Source of the DNA: Kribbella solani
Lineage (GTDB): Bacteria > Actinomycetota > Actinomycetes > Propionibacteriales > Kribbellaceae
DNA: 64,000 bases
Direction of reading: 5' to 3'
Assembly: GCF_014205295.1 (NCBI RefSeq)
Contig: NZ_JACHNF010000001.1
Span: 4,464,001 to 4,528,000 of the forward strand
Positions 51,594-61,230 of the stretch are shown piece after piece. Within the stretch, counting starts at the first letter, position 1. Every line of letters starts with the position of its first letter. Both the position numbers and the translations under genes were made by a program. The notes beneath the pieces are model-generated. The model saw only the letters and a list, made by a program, of their open reading frames with translations. It did not search any database and was not told the DNA's origin.

Positions 51594-53030
51594 GTGAGCT
51601 CAACTTCTTCGAGCCGGGGTGACGGGGTGGGGAACGAATTCGGCGCGGCGGCGCTGGTGGACCAGCTGCAGACCCGGATGCGTACGGTCGACCCGCTCAT
51701 CAACGCCATCTGCACCCCCAACCCGAACGCGCTCACCGAAGCCGCCCGCCTCGACACGGAGCGTGACGAAGGCCGGGTACGCGGACCGCTGCACGGCGTG
51801 CCGGTCCTGGTCAAGGACAACATCGACACCGCCGACCTGCCGACCACGGCCGGTTCGCTGGCGCTCGCCGACCAGCCGCCGCCACTCGAAGACGCCCCGC
51901 TGGTACGCCGCCTGCGCGACGCCGGCTGCGTGCTCCTCGGCAAGACCAATCTGAGCGAATGGGCGAACTTCCGCGGCTCGGCTTCGTCATCCGGCTGGAG
52001 CGCGTACGGCGGGCTGACCCGCAACCCGTACGCGCTGAACCGGTCCGCCGGCGGCTCGTCCAGCGGCTCCGGCGCCGCAGTGGCCGCCGGCCTCGCCGAC
52101 TACGCGATCGGTACGGAGACGAACGGGTCGATCGTCTGCCCGGCCGCGCTGAACGGCGTGGTCGGGATCAAACCGACCGTCGGCCTGATCCCTCAGCAGG
52201 GCATCGTCCCGATCTCGCACTCGCAGGACACCGCCGGCCCGATGACCCGTACGGTCGAACAGGCCGCCGCGCTGCTCACGGTCCTCACCGGCAGCAGCAC
52301 GGAGTACGCAGACAACTGCCGCGGCACCGACCTCAGCAACGTACGCATCGGCGTGCCGCGCGGACCGCTCTGGGGCTACTCGACCGGCTTGGACCAGGTC
52401 AGCGAGCGGGCGCTCGAGCTGCTCAGCAGCTGCGGAGCGACCATCGTCGACCACCTGTCCCTGCCGACGCCCGGCGGTGACGAGGACCAGCTTCAGGTCC
52501 TCGCCCACGAGCTCAAGGTGGACCTGGAGGCGTACCTGGCCACCCGCGCGCCGGGCGGACCGCGCACGCTGGACGAGCTGATCGCGTTCAACAACGACCA
52601 CGCGGACGTCGAGCTGCGATGGTTCGGTCAGGAGCTGTTCGAGCGCGCCGCGGCCACGGAGGGTCTGAGCTCACCGGTGTACGTCGCCGCGCGCCTGACC
52701 GCGCTCCGCGCCGGCCGGGACGGGATCGACAACCTGCTCCGCGACAACCAGCTCGACGCGATCGTCAGCCCGGCGTACTCGCCGGCCTGGGCGATCGACC
52801 TGGTGAACGGCGATCACGTCCTCGGCAGTTCGTCGTCGCACGCCGCGCTGGCCGGGTACCCACTGATCTCGGTGCCGTCCGGAACCGTCGCCGGACTGCC
52901 GGTCGGGCTCACCTTCGGCGGCACGGCCCGAAGTGAGGTCACGCTCATTCGCTTGGCGCACGCCTTCGAAACAGCGAGAATCGTTGCGGACGGACCGTTC
53001 CCGACCCCGGAGTTCACCCAGTGGGCATAG
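51594..53030 (+). CDS. Amidase (amidase signature family)
   Basis: A 478-residue amidase. The Ser-cisSer-Lys triad is visible: Lys in VLVKDNIDTADLPT, cis-Ser in GGSSSGSGAAVAAG and nucleophile Ser in GTETNGSIVCPA. It resembles GatA but lacks adjacent gatB/gatC, so it is a free amidase rather than the tRNA amidotransferase subunit. GTG start at 51594. It overlaps the next gene by 10 nt, heading an operon with an oxidoreductase, otsA and a sugar kinase. Confidence 0.92.
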   Translation: MSSTSSSRGDGVGNEFGAAALVDQLQTRMRTVDPLINAICTPNPNALTEAARLDTERDEGRVRGPLHGVPVLVKDNIDTADLPTTAGSLALADQPPPLEDAPLVRRLRDAGCVLLGKTNLSEWANFRGSASSSGWSAYGGLTRNPYALNRSAGGSSSGSGAAVAAGLADYAIGTETNGSIVCPAALNGVVGIKPTVGLIPQQGIVPISHSQDTAGPMTRTVEQAAALLTVLTGSSTEYADNCRGTDLSNVRIGVPRGPLWGYSTGLDQVSERALELLSSCGATIVDHLSLPTPGGDEDQLQVLAHELKVDLEAYLATRAPGGPRTLDELIAFNNDHADVELRWFGQELFERAAATEGLSSPVYVAARLTALRAGRDGIDNLLRDNQLDAIVSPAYSPAWAIDLVNGDHVLGSSSSHAALAGYPLISVPSGTVAGLPVGLTFGGTARSEVTLIRLAHAFETARIVADGPFPTPEFTQWA

Positions 53031-54022
53031 ATCGTGTCAGATGGGGCATCGTTGCTACCGGCAACATCTCGACCCAGTTCACGCACGATCTGGGGCTGCT
53101 GCCCGACGACGCCGTCGCCACCGCGGTCGCCTCTCGTACCCAGGACAGCGCCGACCGGTTCGCCGCCGCGCACGGCATCCCGAACGCGTACGACGACTAC
53201 CGGAAGCTGATCGATTCCGGCCAGGTCGACGTCATCTACATCGGTACGCCGCATCCACGGCACTACGCGATCGCGCGGACCGCGCTGCGGGCCGGCGTCG
53301 CCGTCCTGTGCGAGAAACCCGTCACGCTGACCGCCAAGCAGGCCCGGGATCTGATCGCGGTCGCGACCGAGCACCGGACCTTGTTCGCCGAGGCGATGTG
53401 GATGCGTACGAACCCGGTGATCCAGGCGCTGTTCCAGGACCTCGAGCGCGGCGTGATCGGCGAACCGCAGCAGGTGGTCGCGGATTTCGCCTTCCACAAG
53501 GCTGAGCTGCCCCATCGCCTGCTCGACCCGGCGCTCGGTGGCGGCTCGCTGATGGACGGCGGCATCTACCCGATGACGTTCGCGTACATGGCGCTCGGCC
53601 GCCCGGCGGAGCTGAAGGCGGTCGGCTCACTGAATGACGACGGCGTCGATCTGAACGTGGCAATGGCCTGGCGGCACGACAGCGGTGCGGTCGCGGCGCT
53701 GACCTGCGGCCTGCGCTCGCAGAACCCGTGGGTCGCGTCGATCAGCGGCCCCGAGGGCAGTCTGCGGCTCCCGCACCGGTTCCACCACCCTGACCACTAT
53801 CTGCGTACGACTGCTTCCGGAACGGAGCGGATCGACGTCAGTACGCATGGGCGTGGGTACCACTATGAGGCAAGCGCGGTGAGTCAGGCGCTGCGTTCGG
53901 GGCTGATCGAGGTACCGGCTCTACCCCATCTCGCCACCGTCGAGATTCTCGGCCTGCTCGACGAAACCCGGAGACAGATCGGGGTCCGCTACCCCGGTGA
54001 CGACGACGACCTGAGTGGATGA
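53021..54022 (+). CDS. Gfo/Idh/MocA family oxidoreductase
   Basis: A 333-residue NAD(P)-dependent sugar or inositol dehydrogenase-type enzyme. The N-terminal Rossmann motif is WGIVATGNISTQF (GxxGxI variant), and the family Lys is in LCEKPVTLTAKQA. The start is GTG 53021 inside the amidase 3' end; the stop overlaps the otsA ATG. Substrate unknown. Confidence 0.92.
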   Translation: MGIDRVRWGIVATGNISTQFTHDLGLLPDDAVATAVASRTQDSADRFAAAHGIPNAYDDYRKLIDSGQVDVIYIGTPHPRHYAIARTALRAGVAVLCEKPVTLTAKQARDLIAVATEHRTLFAEAMWMRTNPVIQALFQDLERGVIGEPQQVVADFAFHKAELPHRLLDPALGGGSLMDGGIYPMTFAYMALGRPAELKAVGSLNDDGVDLNVAMAWRHDSGAVAALTCGLRSQNPWVASISGPEGSLRLPHRFHHPDHYLRTTASGTERIDVSTHGRGYHYEASAVSQALRSGLIEVPALPHLATVEILGLLDETRRQIGVRYPGDDDDLSG

Positions 54023-55428
54023 CGCTGAAGATGCCGAACGGTAGGAGTTCCTTCGTAGTGGTGGCCAACCGGCTGCCGGTCGACCGACTCGAGATGCCCG
54101 ACGGCAGCACCGCGTGGCGCCGCAGCCCCGGCGGGCTGGTGACCGCGCTGGCGCCGGTCATGCAGTCCCATCAGGGCGCCTGGATCGGCTGGACCGGCAG
54201 TGCGGACGAGAAGCTGGACCCGTTCGACAACGACGGGATGCACCTGGTCCCGGTGATGCTGACGGCCGAGGACGTGCAGCTGTACTACGAGGGGTTCTCG
54301 AACGCGACACTGTGGCCGCTGTACCACGACGTGATCGTGGCGCCGGAGTTCCATCGCGAGTGGTGGGAGTCGTACGTCGCGGTGAACCGCCGGTTCGCGG
54401 AAGCGGCCGCGGATGCCGCCGACGACAACGCGGACGTCTGGGTGCACGACTACCAGCTGCAGCTGGTGCCGGCGATGCTCCGGCGACTACGTCCGGACGT
54501 ACGGATCGGGTTCTTCCTGCACATCCCGTTCCCGCCGACCGAGCTGTTCGCGCAGATGCCGTGGCGCCGGCAGATCCTGGACGGGCTGATGGGCGCCGAC
54601 CTGGTCGGTTTCCAGCGGCCTGGCGCGGCGTCGAACTTCGCCCGGCTGGCCCGGAACCGGATGGGCCTGCGGACCCGCGGCGACCGGATCCACCTGCCCG
54701 ACGACCGGATCGTCCGGGCGAAGGCGTTCCCGATCTCGATCGACGTCGGCGAGCTGGAGCAGCTGGCCCGCCAGCCGGAGACCACGGCCCGCGCCGCCGA
54801 GCTGCGGCAGGAGGTCGGCAACCCGCAGCACGTCCTGCTCGGCGTGGACCGGCTGGACTACACCAAGGGCATCCGGCAACGGATGCGGGCGTTCGGTGAG
54901 CTGCTGGACGAGAAGCGGGTGTCGGTGGACGACGCCGTCTTCATCCAGGTCGCCACGCCGTCCCGGGAGCGCGTCGAGCAGTACCGGGTGCTCCGCGACG
55001 AGATCGAGCTGCTGGTCGGCCGGATCAACGGCGAGCACGGCAAGATCGGTACGCCGGCGATCAACTACCTGCACACGTCGTACTCGCGGACCGAGATGGC
55101 CGCGCTGTTCCGGGCGGCCGACGTGGCCGTGGTGACACCGTTGCGGGACGGCATGAACCTGGTCGCGAAGGAGTACGTCGCCTGCCGGTACGACGACACC
55201 GGCGCGCTGGTACTGAGCGAATTCGCCGGTGCGGCGGACGAGTTCCGGCAAGCTTTCCTCGTGAACCCGCATGACATCAACGGTATGAAGGACACCATCG
55301 TCGACGCGATGAACACCGACGACCGCCAGCTCGGCCGCCGGATGAAGGCGATGCGCAAGCACCTCGCCGCGCACGACGTGAACATCTGGGCCCAGACCTT
55401 CCTGCGGGCACTGCATGACGAAGACTGA
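54019..55428 (+). CDS. otsA: Trehalose-6-phosphate synthase
   Basis: A 469-residue GT20 glycosyltransferase joining UDP- or GDP-glucose to glucose-6-phosphate. Conserved segments are RSPGGLVTAL, WIGWTG, VWVHDYQLQLVPAMLR, FFLHIPFPP, GVDRLDYTKGI, and DGMNLVAKEY with LSEFAGAA at the C-terminus. Trehalose here serves osmotic and desiccation tolerance. ATG overlaps the previous gene (ATGA), and the 3' end overlaps the kinase gene by 14 nt. Confidence 0.96.
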   Translation: MTLKMPNGRSSFVVVANRLPVDRLEMPDGSTAWRRSPGGLVTALAPVMQSHQGAWIGWTGSADEKLDPFDNDGMHLVPVMLTAEDVQLYYEGFSNATLWPLYHDVIVAPEFHREWWESYVAVNRRFAEAAADAADDNADVWVHDYQLQLVPAMLRRLRPDVRIGFFLHIPFPPTELFAQMPWRRQILDGLMGADLVGFQRPGAASNFARLARNRMGLRTRGDRIHLPDDRIVRAKAFPISIDVGELEQLARQPETTARAAELRQEVGNPQHVLLGVDRLDYTKGIRQRMRAFGELLDEKRVSVDDAVFIQVATPSRERVEQYRVLRDEIELLVGRINGEHGKIGTPAINYLHTSYSRTEMAALFRAADVAVVTPLRDGMNLVAKEYVACRYDDTGALVLSEFAGAADEFRQAFLVNPHDINGMKDTIVDAMNTDDRQLGRRMKAMRKHLAAHDVNIWAQTFLRALHDED

Positions 55429-56836
55429 CGACCGGGTCCTCGCCCTCGACCTCGGTACGTCGTCCGCGCGAGCGCTGGTGCTGTCCGCCGCCGACGCGGC
55501 CCCGATCCCCGGCGCGCTGGCCCGGCACAAGATCTCGCCGACGTACGGTCACGACGGCTCGGCGACGCTCGATCTGCACGAGTACGTCGAGGGGCTGCTC
55601 GGCTGCCTTGACGAACTGCAGCAGAACGGTCAGCTGGACGAGATCGGCGCGATCGTGCTGTCCTCGCAGTGGCACTCGATCGTTGCCCTGGACAACAAGG
55701 GCGGCGCGCTCACGCCGGTGATCACCTGGGCCGACACCCGGACCGTCGACCTGGACCTCGGTACGGCCTTCGACGAGCCGGCCTTCCACACCCGGACCGG
55801 CGCCTGGCTGCACCGGCTGTACTGGACCCGGCGGATCCCCTGGCTGCTCGCCTCCGAATCCCCGGCCGCCTTCGCCGGGTTGCCCGATCTCGTCCTGGAG
55901 CGGCTCACCGGCGAACGCGTCACCTCGGTCTCGATCGCCTCCGGCACCGGGACCCTCGACCTCGCGACCGGCGCGTACGACGACGAGGCGCTCGACATCG
56001 CCGGGGTGAAACCCGATCGGCTCCCTTCGATCGTCCCGACCGGCTGGACCGGGACATTGCGGGCCGAGTACGCCCGGCGCTGGCCTGGTCTGGTCGGCGT
56101 TCCCGTGCATCCGCCGACCGGCGACGGCGCCGCCTCGAACGTCGGGACCGGCGGGTACGACATCGGCACCGCGGCAGTGACAGTAGGGACATCGGCCGCC
56201 GTGCGCGTCGTACACCCGATCGACGACGCGCCGGAGCTGCCGTGGGAGCTGTGGCGCTACCGGGTCGACGACCAGCGTGCCGTGACGGGCATGGCGTTCT
56301 CCGCCGCCGGGAACCTGCACGCCTGGCTGACCGGCCTGCTGCAGTTGGAGTCCGACGAGCCGACCGGCGTAGAGATCGGCGCGTCGCACGCGATCGCCAT
56401 CCCGTTCATGGCCGGGACCCGGCCGCCCGCGACGGTGCCTGGCGGCTCGGGCGTGTACTTCGGCCTGTCCTTCGATGACACCGCGGCGGATCTGCTCGCC
56501 GCGTCGCTGCAGGGCGCGTCGCTGGAGATCGACCGCGGTCTGCGGCAGCTCGACGCGCTGTTCGGCCGGAAGCTGGATGTGGTCCTCGGCGGCGGCGGGA
56601 TCGACGCGTCGGAGTGGTGGCGGCGCTGCCTGACTGCCACCTTCGACCGTCCGACCACCGTCTGCGCCGAGCCGGAGGTCGGCGCCCGCGGCGCCGCGGC
56701 AATCGCGCTCGGCCTGTCGCCGTCGCCAGGCGGCGAGCACCTCACCCCGGTGCCCGCGGACGCCGAACGGGTAGCCGGGCTGCGCGACAGGTACGAGACG
56801 CTCCGCGCGCTGGCTGTGCAGGCCTCAGCGATCTAG
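55415..56836 (+). CDS. FGGY-family carbohydrate kinase (gluconokinase-like)
   Basis: A 473-residue sugar kinase. The N-terminal phosphate loop is LALDLGTSSARALVL, the catalytic Asp is in ITWADTR, and ATP-site motifs include VGTSAAVRV and DVVLGGGGIDASEWW. The domain pattern is closer to gluconokinase/xylulokinase than glycerol kinase. It is last in the operon with otsA, suggesting sugar phosphate metabolism linked to it, but the substrate is uncertain. Confidence 0.9.
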   Translation: MTKTDDRVLALDLGTSSARALVLSAADAAPIPGALARHKISPTYGHDGSATLDLHEYVEGLLGCLDELQQNGQLDEIGAIVLSSQWHSIVALDNKGGALTPVITWADTRTVDLDLGTAFDEPAFHTRTGAWLHRLYWTRRIPWLLASESPAAFAGLPDLVLERLTGERVTSVSIASGTGTLDLATGAYDDEALDIAGVKPDRLPSIVPTGWTGTLRAEYARRWPGLVGVPVHPPTGDGAASNVGTGGYDIGTAAVTVGTSAAVRVVHPIDDAPELPWELWRYRVDDQRAVTGMAFSAAGNLHAWLTGLLQLESDEPTGVEIGASHAIAIPFMAGTRPPATVPGGSGVYFGLSFDDTAADLLAASLQGASLEIDRGLRQLDALFGRKLDVVLGGGGIDASEWWRRCLTATFDRPTTVCAEPEVGARGAAAIALGLSPSPGGEHLTPVPADAERVAGLRDRYETLRALAVQASAI

Positions 56837-56899
56837 TACCGCGGCTGCGGTACGGCTCGGATACGGCCGGAGGACGACGCGGAACGCCGCAGTGTCACG

Positions 56900-56905
56900 T
56901 ACTGT
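56900..56905 (+). promoter_or_regulatory. -10 element of the histidine kinase gene
   Basis: TACTGT ends seven nt before ATG 56913, supporting a leaderless start there rather than the GTG at 56892. Confidence 0.45.
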
Positions 56906-56912
56906 GAATGGC

Positions 56913-58190
56913 ATGGACGCGGTGTCACAGCGGTGGCGGAACCTGCGGGTGCCGCCACTGCTGCTGGATGCCGTGCTGGCGTTCGTGATCATGATCATCA
57001 ACGGGATCTCGCTCAGTGAGCGGCAGCACGGACACGTCGCGCTGACTCTGTCCGGGACCGTCTTGATCACCGCCGGCGCGGTGTTCATGATGCTGCGGCG
57101 CCCGTTCCCGGTGATCGCGCTGGCGCTGACCAGTGCGGTCGGGATCACGTACACGATCACGCAGCAGGCCAAGAGTCCGATCGGGTTGTTCATGGCCTGC
57201 GCGGCGTACACGGTCGTGATGCGGACCGAGCGGCGTACGCGGGCGGTGGCGATCGTCTCGGTGATGGCGGTCACCGTCGTAGCGGCGGCCGTGTACACGA
57301 ACGGCGAGCTGTTCGCGAACCTGATGAACGGGATCGTGGTGCTGTTCGGCGCGGCGATCGGCGAGGCGACGCGGTACCGGCGGGCGTATCTGCGTGAGCT
57401 GGAGGAACGTGCGGTCCGGGCCGAGCAGTCCCGTGACGAGGAGGCGCACCGCCGGGTCACGGAGGAGCGGCTGCGGATCGCCCATGAGCTCCATGACGTG
57501 ATCGCGCACCACATCGCGTTGATCAACGTGCAGTCCGGCGTCGCGGCGCATGTACTTCGTACCCAGCCGGCTGAAGCGGAGCGAGCGCTCGCCCTGGTCC
57601 GTTCTGGCGGTCGCACTGTCCTGCAGGAGCTGACAGTGCTGCTGGGCGTGCTGCGGCGTTCTGGTTCGCCACTACCTACCGCACCGGCTCCATCGCTGCA
57701 TGACCTGGATGCGCTGATCAAGTCGTTCACTGCGGCCGGGCTGAAGGTGGAGTGGAACCCACCGGAGGCGCTCGGTCCCCTACCGGACGTCATAGAGCTC
57801 ACTGCGTACCGCCTCATCCAGGAGTCGCTCACCAACGTGCTGAAGCACGCCCCGGGCGCCACGGCTCAGGTCACCATCACCCGCAGGCCCGGCACGCTCA
57901 ACCTGACAGTCACCGACACCGGTCGCGGACTCACGTCGGCAGGCGCTGCAGTCGCGCATGTGGGAGCTGGGCATGGGCTGGTTGGCATGCGGGAGCGGGT
58001 TGCTGCTGTTAGGGGCCGGTTGACGACCGGACCGGAACCGGCAGGCGGGTTCGCAGTACGTGCAACGTTGCCTTTGGAGACAGGAGTGATGAGTGACGAT
58101 CAGGGTGTTGCTGGCGGACGACCAGACGCTGATCCGGAGCGGGTTCCGGGTGCTGGTGAGCTCGGCGCCGGACCTACTGGTCGTCGCTGA
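56913..58190 (+). CDS. Sensor histidine kinase (NarX/DesK type)
   Basis: A 425-residue two-component kinase with about four to five helices in residues 15-145, a coiled region, a HisKA_3 box (RLRIAHELHDVIAHHIALI, phospho-His in HDVIAHH) and a HATPase domain (ESLTNVLKHAPGA, VTDTGRGL, GHGLVGMRERV). ATG 56913 is preferred over GTG 56892 because of the -10 element. Oddity: its reading frame continues 98 nt into the response regulator gene, so the last ~33 residues (after LPLETGV) lie in overlap and look like read-through sequence. Confidence 0.9.
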   Translation: MDAVSQRWRNLRVPPLLLDAVLAFVIMIINGISLSERQHGHVALTLSGTVLITAGAVFMMLRRPFPVIALALTSAVGITYTITQQAKSPIGLFMACAAYTVVMRTERRTRAVAIVSVMAVTVVAAAVYTNGELFANLMNGIVVLFGAAIGEATRYRRAYLRELEERAVRAEQSRDEEAHRRVTEERLRIAHELHDVIAHHIALINVQSGVAAHVLRTQPAEAERALALVRSGGRTVLQELTVLLGVLRRSGSPLPTAPAPSLHDLDALIKSFTAAGLKVEWNPPEALGPLPDVIELTAYRLIQESLTNVLKHAPGATAQVTITRRPGTLNLTVTDTGRGLTSAGAAVAHVGAGHGLVGMRERVAAVRGRLTTGPEPAGGFAVRATLPLETGVMSDDQGVAGGRPDADPERVPGAGELGAGPTGRR

Positions 58191-58770
58191 GGCGTCGAAC
58201 GGGCAGGAGGCGGTCGAGCTGGCCCGGAGCGAGCGGGCCGACGTGGTGTTGATGGACATCCGGATGCCCGAGCTGGACGGGCTCGCGGCGACCCGGCTGA
58301 TCACCGCCGACGAAGCGCTGGCCGGGGTGAAGGTGCTGATCCTGACCACGTTCGAGGTGGACGAGTACGTGTTCGAGGCGATCCGGGCGGGTGCCAGCGG
58401 GTTCCTCGGCAAGAGCGTCGAACCGGCCGAACTGATCGACGCGATCCGGGTGGTCGCCCGCGGCGACGCGCTGCTGTCCCCGAAGGCGGTGCGCGGACTG
58501 ATCAACCGTTTCCTGGCCGAACCCACGCCCAGCCGGCCGACCGGGCCGACGGTGCTCGACGTACTCACCGAGCGCGAACGCGAGATCGTCGGCCTGGTCG
58601 CGCTCGGCCTGTCCAACGACGAGATCGCCGAACGGCTGGTGCTGTCGCCGTCGACCGCGAAGACACATGTCAACCGCGCGATGATGAAACTCGACTGCCG
58701 CGACCGCGCCCAGCTGGTCGTGCTCGCGTACCAGACCGGCCTGGTCCGCCCGGGCGTACCGCAGTCGTAG
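58093..58770 (+). CDS. LuxR-type response regulator
   Basis: A 225-residue response regulator. The receiver has LLADDQTLI, phosphoacceptor Asp in VVLMDIRMPELDG and Lys in FLGKSVEP; the C-terminal helix-turn-helix is LTEREREIVGLVALGLSN. GTG start at 58093 follows AGGAG by six nt. Partner of the kinase upstream. Tandem repeats just after the gene and before the MMPL gene are candidate binding sites. Confidence 0.95.
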   Translation: MTIRVLLADDQTLIRSGFRVLVSSAPDLLVVAEASNGQEAVELARSERADVVLMDIRMPELDGLAATRLITADEALAGVKVLILTTFEVDEYVFEAIRAGASGFLGKSVEPAELIDAIRVVARGDALLSPKAVRGLINRFLAEPTPSRPTGPTVLDVLTEREREIVGLVALGLSNDEIAERLVLSPSTAKTHVNRAMMKLDCRDRAQLVVLAYQTGLVRPGVPQS

Positions 58771-58779
58771 GTACCAACC

Positions 58780-58833
58780 CGCGCTGTATGTACCACCGGT
58801 GCGGTTCCGCGCTGTATGTACCGCCGGTGCGGT
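58780..58833 (+). repeat. Tandem 26-bp repeat before the MMPL gene
   Basis: Two copies (58780-58805 and 58808-58833) differ at one base and have a period of 28 bp. Each contains CGCGCTGTATGTACC followed by CCGGTGCGGT. The repeat sits between the response regulator stop and the MMPL start, in the promoter position. Confidence 0.85.
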
Positions 58834-58917
58834 AGGCGGGTACGGCGATCGTGGTACGGGCAGGTGTCCGCGATCGGGCGACGCGGAGGACGGGGTCGCG
58901 CCGGGAGCATCGATTGC

Positions 58918-61197
58918 ATGGCTACGTACCTCTACCGGCTCGGCCGCTTCGCCTTTCGTAGGCGGCGGCTCGTCGTCCTGATCTGGCTCGGGCTGCTCGC
59001 GGCCGGCGTCACCGGGGCGGTCACCCTCTCCGGCCCGACCGCCGCCGGCTTCTCCATCCCCGGCACCGAATCACAGCGCGCCGCCGACCTGCTCCACGAC
59101 CGCTTCCCGCAGTCCGGCGCCGACTCCGCGAGTGCCCGGATCGTCTTCCAGGCACCACCCGGCCAGAAGCTCGCCGGCAACCCCCAGGTGCGGCAGACGC
59201 TGGACCGGCTCGCCAAGGCGCCACAGGTCGCGCACGTACTCGACCCGTTCGCCGCGAAGGCGATCTCGCCGGACGGCCGCACCGGGTACGCGCAGGTGAC
59301 GTACACCGTCCGCGCCGCCGAGATCACGCCCGAGGCCAAGGACGCGGTGGACGCCGCGATCGCACCGGCCAAGGCTTCCGGTCTCACTGTCGAGTACGGC
59401 GGGGAGGCGCTGCAACCCAGTGGCGCGCAGCACCTGACCGAGGTGATCGGCATCGGCGTGGCCGCGGTCGTGCTGCTGATCACCTTCGGCTCGCTCGTCG
59501 CCGCCGGACTGCCGTTGCTGTCGGCAATGATCGGGGTGGGGATCGGGGTGACCGCGATCTCGGCCCTCAGCGGGTTCGTCGACATCGGTTCCGGGACGTC
59601 GATCCTGGCGATGATGATCGGTCTCGCGGTGTCGATCGACTACGCGCTGTTCATCATGATGCGGTACCGGCACGAGTTGGGTACCGGCCTCGAAGCCGAG
59701 GAGGCGACCGGACGGGCAGTCGGTACGGCCGGGTCCGCGGTGGTGTTCGCGGGGCTGACCGTGGTGATCGCGCTGGCCGGGCTGTTCGTCGTCGACATCC
59801 CGTTCCTCACCCAGATGGGGCTGGCGGCCGCGTTCACGGTGGTGATCGCGGTCGGGATCGCCCTCACCCTGCTGCCCGCCCTGCTCGGCTTCGCCGGTCC
59901 CCGGGTCTTCTCCGGGCGCCTCGGGCGCCTGGTAACGGCGCGCCGCACCGGCCGGGCCACCGGCACCGGCGCGGCCGGAGTAGCCGCAGTAGCTGGAGCA
60001 GCTGGAGCAGCTGGGCAGGCGGATGGGACTGTGCCTGAGCGGGTGACTGCTGGGCGCCGGTGGGTGCGGTTCGTTACCAAGCGGCCGCTGGCGGTGCTGC
60101 TGGTCACCGTCATCGGTCTCGGCATCGTGGCGATCCCGGCAACCGATCTCGAGCTCGGCCTGCCCAACGACAGCACCGCCGCCCCCGACTCCACCCAGCG
60201 CAAGGCGTACGACCTGCTCACCGAAGGCTTCGGCCCCGGCTTCAACGGTCCGCTGATCGTCGTCGTCGACGCCGGCAACACGCCCAGCCCGCCGAACGCG
60301 GCCAGTGCCACCGCGGCCGCGATCCGCGCTCTGCCGGACGTGAAGCTGGTCTCCCCGCCGCGCTTCAACCCGGCCGGCAACACCGCTCTGCTGACGGTCA
60401 TCCCGGACAGCGGCCCGAGTACGACCCAGACGAGCGACCTGGTGAAGTCGATCCGCGCGCTGCCGAAGCACGACGGCGCCGAGATCGCGGTGACCGGCGC
60501 GACCGCGATCAGCATCGACGTCTCGGACAAGCTGGCCGGCGCGCTCGTGCCGTACCTGAGCCTGATCGTCGGCCTGGCGTTCCTGCTGCTGATGCTGGTG
60601 TTCCGGTCGCTGCTCGTCCCGCTGAAGGCGACGCTCGGGTTCCTGTTCAGCGTGGCGGCGACGTTCGGCGCGCTGGTCGCGGTGTTCCAGTGGGGCTGGC
60701 TGGCCGACCTGTTCGGGATCACCGGGCAGACCGGTCCGGTGATCAGCATGCTGCCGATCTTCCTGATCGGCGTCGTGTTCGGGCTGGCGATGGACTACCA
60801 GATCTTCCTCGTCACCCGGATGCGCGAGGAACACGTCCACGGCGCGGAACCGCAGGCCGCGGTGGTCGACGGGTTCGCGCATGGCGCCCGGGTGGTGACC
60901 GCGGCGGCGGTGATCATGACGGCGGTGTTCTCCGGGTTCATCCTGTCCGACCAGGCGCTGATCCGGGAGATGGGCTTCGGGCTCGCGCTGGCGGTCCTGA
61001 TCGACGCGTTCGTGGTCCGGATGACGCTCGTACCGGCGGTGATGGCACTGCTCGGCCGGCGCGCCTGGTACCTGCCCCGGTGGCTGGACCGGCTCCTGCC
61101 GCGCGTCGACGTGGAAGGCGACTCGTTGCGTACCCGGCAACCGAGCGTGCCGCGGGAGCCGGAGCTGGTTTCCGGCGGCCGTGATGACGGCCACTGA
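58918..61197 (+). CDS. MMPL family transporter (RND superfamily)
   Basis: A 759-residue twelve-helix membrane exporter with two extracytoplasmic loops. Each half has the MMPL motif: GLAVSIDYALFIMMRYRHEL (D-Y pair) in the first and GLAMDYQIFLVTRMREEHVHG in the second. The linker between halves (about residues 345-380) contains an Ala/Gly-rich repeat. Relatives move lipids or drugs across the membrane. ATG 58918 is preceded by GGGAG. It is probably regulated by the two-component system upstream. Confidence 0.93.
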   Translation: MATYLYRLGRFAFRRRRLVVLIWLGLLAAGVTGAVTLSGPTAAGFSIPGTESQRAADLLHDRFPQSGADSASARIVFQAPPGQKLAGNPQVRQTLDRLAKAPQVAHVLDPFAAKAISPDGRTGYAQVTYTVRAAEITPEAKDAVDAAIAPAKASGLTVEYGGEALQPSGAQHLTEVIGIGVAAVVLLITFGSLVAAGLPLLSAMIGVGIGVTAISALSGFVDIGSGTSILAMMIGLAVSIDYALFIMMRYRHELGTGLEAEEATGRAVGTAGSAVVFAGLTVVIALAGLFVVDIPFLTQMGLAAAFTVVIAVGIALTLLPALLGFAGPRVFSGRLGRLVTARRTGRATGTGAAGVAAVAGAAGAAGQADGTVPERVTAGRRWVRFVTKRPLAVLLVTVIGLGIVAIPATDLELGLPNDSTAAPDSTQRKAYDLLTEGFGPGFNGPLIVVVDAGNTPSPPNAASATAAAIRALPDVKLVSPPRFNPAGNTALLTVIPDSGPSTTQTSDLVKSIRALPKHDGAEIAVTGATAISIDVSDKLAGALVPYLSLIVGLAFLLLMLVFRSLLVPLKATLGFLFSVAATFGALVAVFQWGWLADLFGITGQTGPVISMLPIFLIGVVFGLAMDYQIFLVTRMREEHVHGAEPQAAVVDGFAHGARVVTAAAVIMTAVFSGFILSDQALIREMGFGLALAVLIDAFVVRMTLVPAVMALLGRRAWYLPRWLDRLLPRVDVEGDSLRTRQPSVPREPELVSGGRDDGH

Positions 61198-61230
61198 CAA
61201 AGTTGGCACTGCCGCCGGATGATGACCCGC

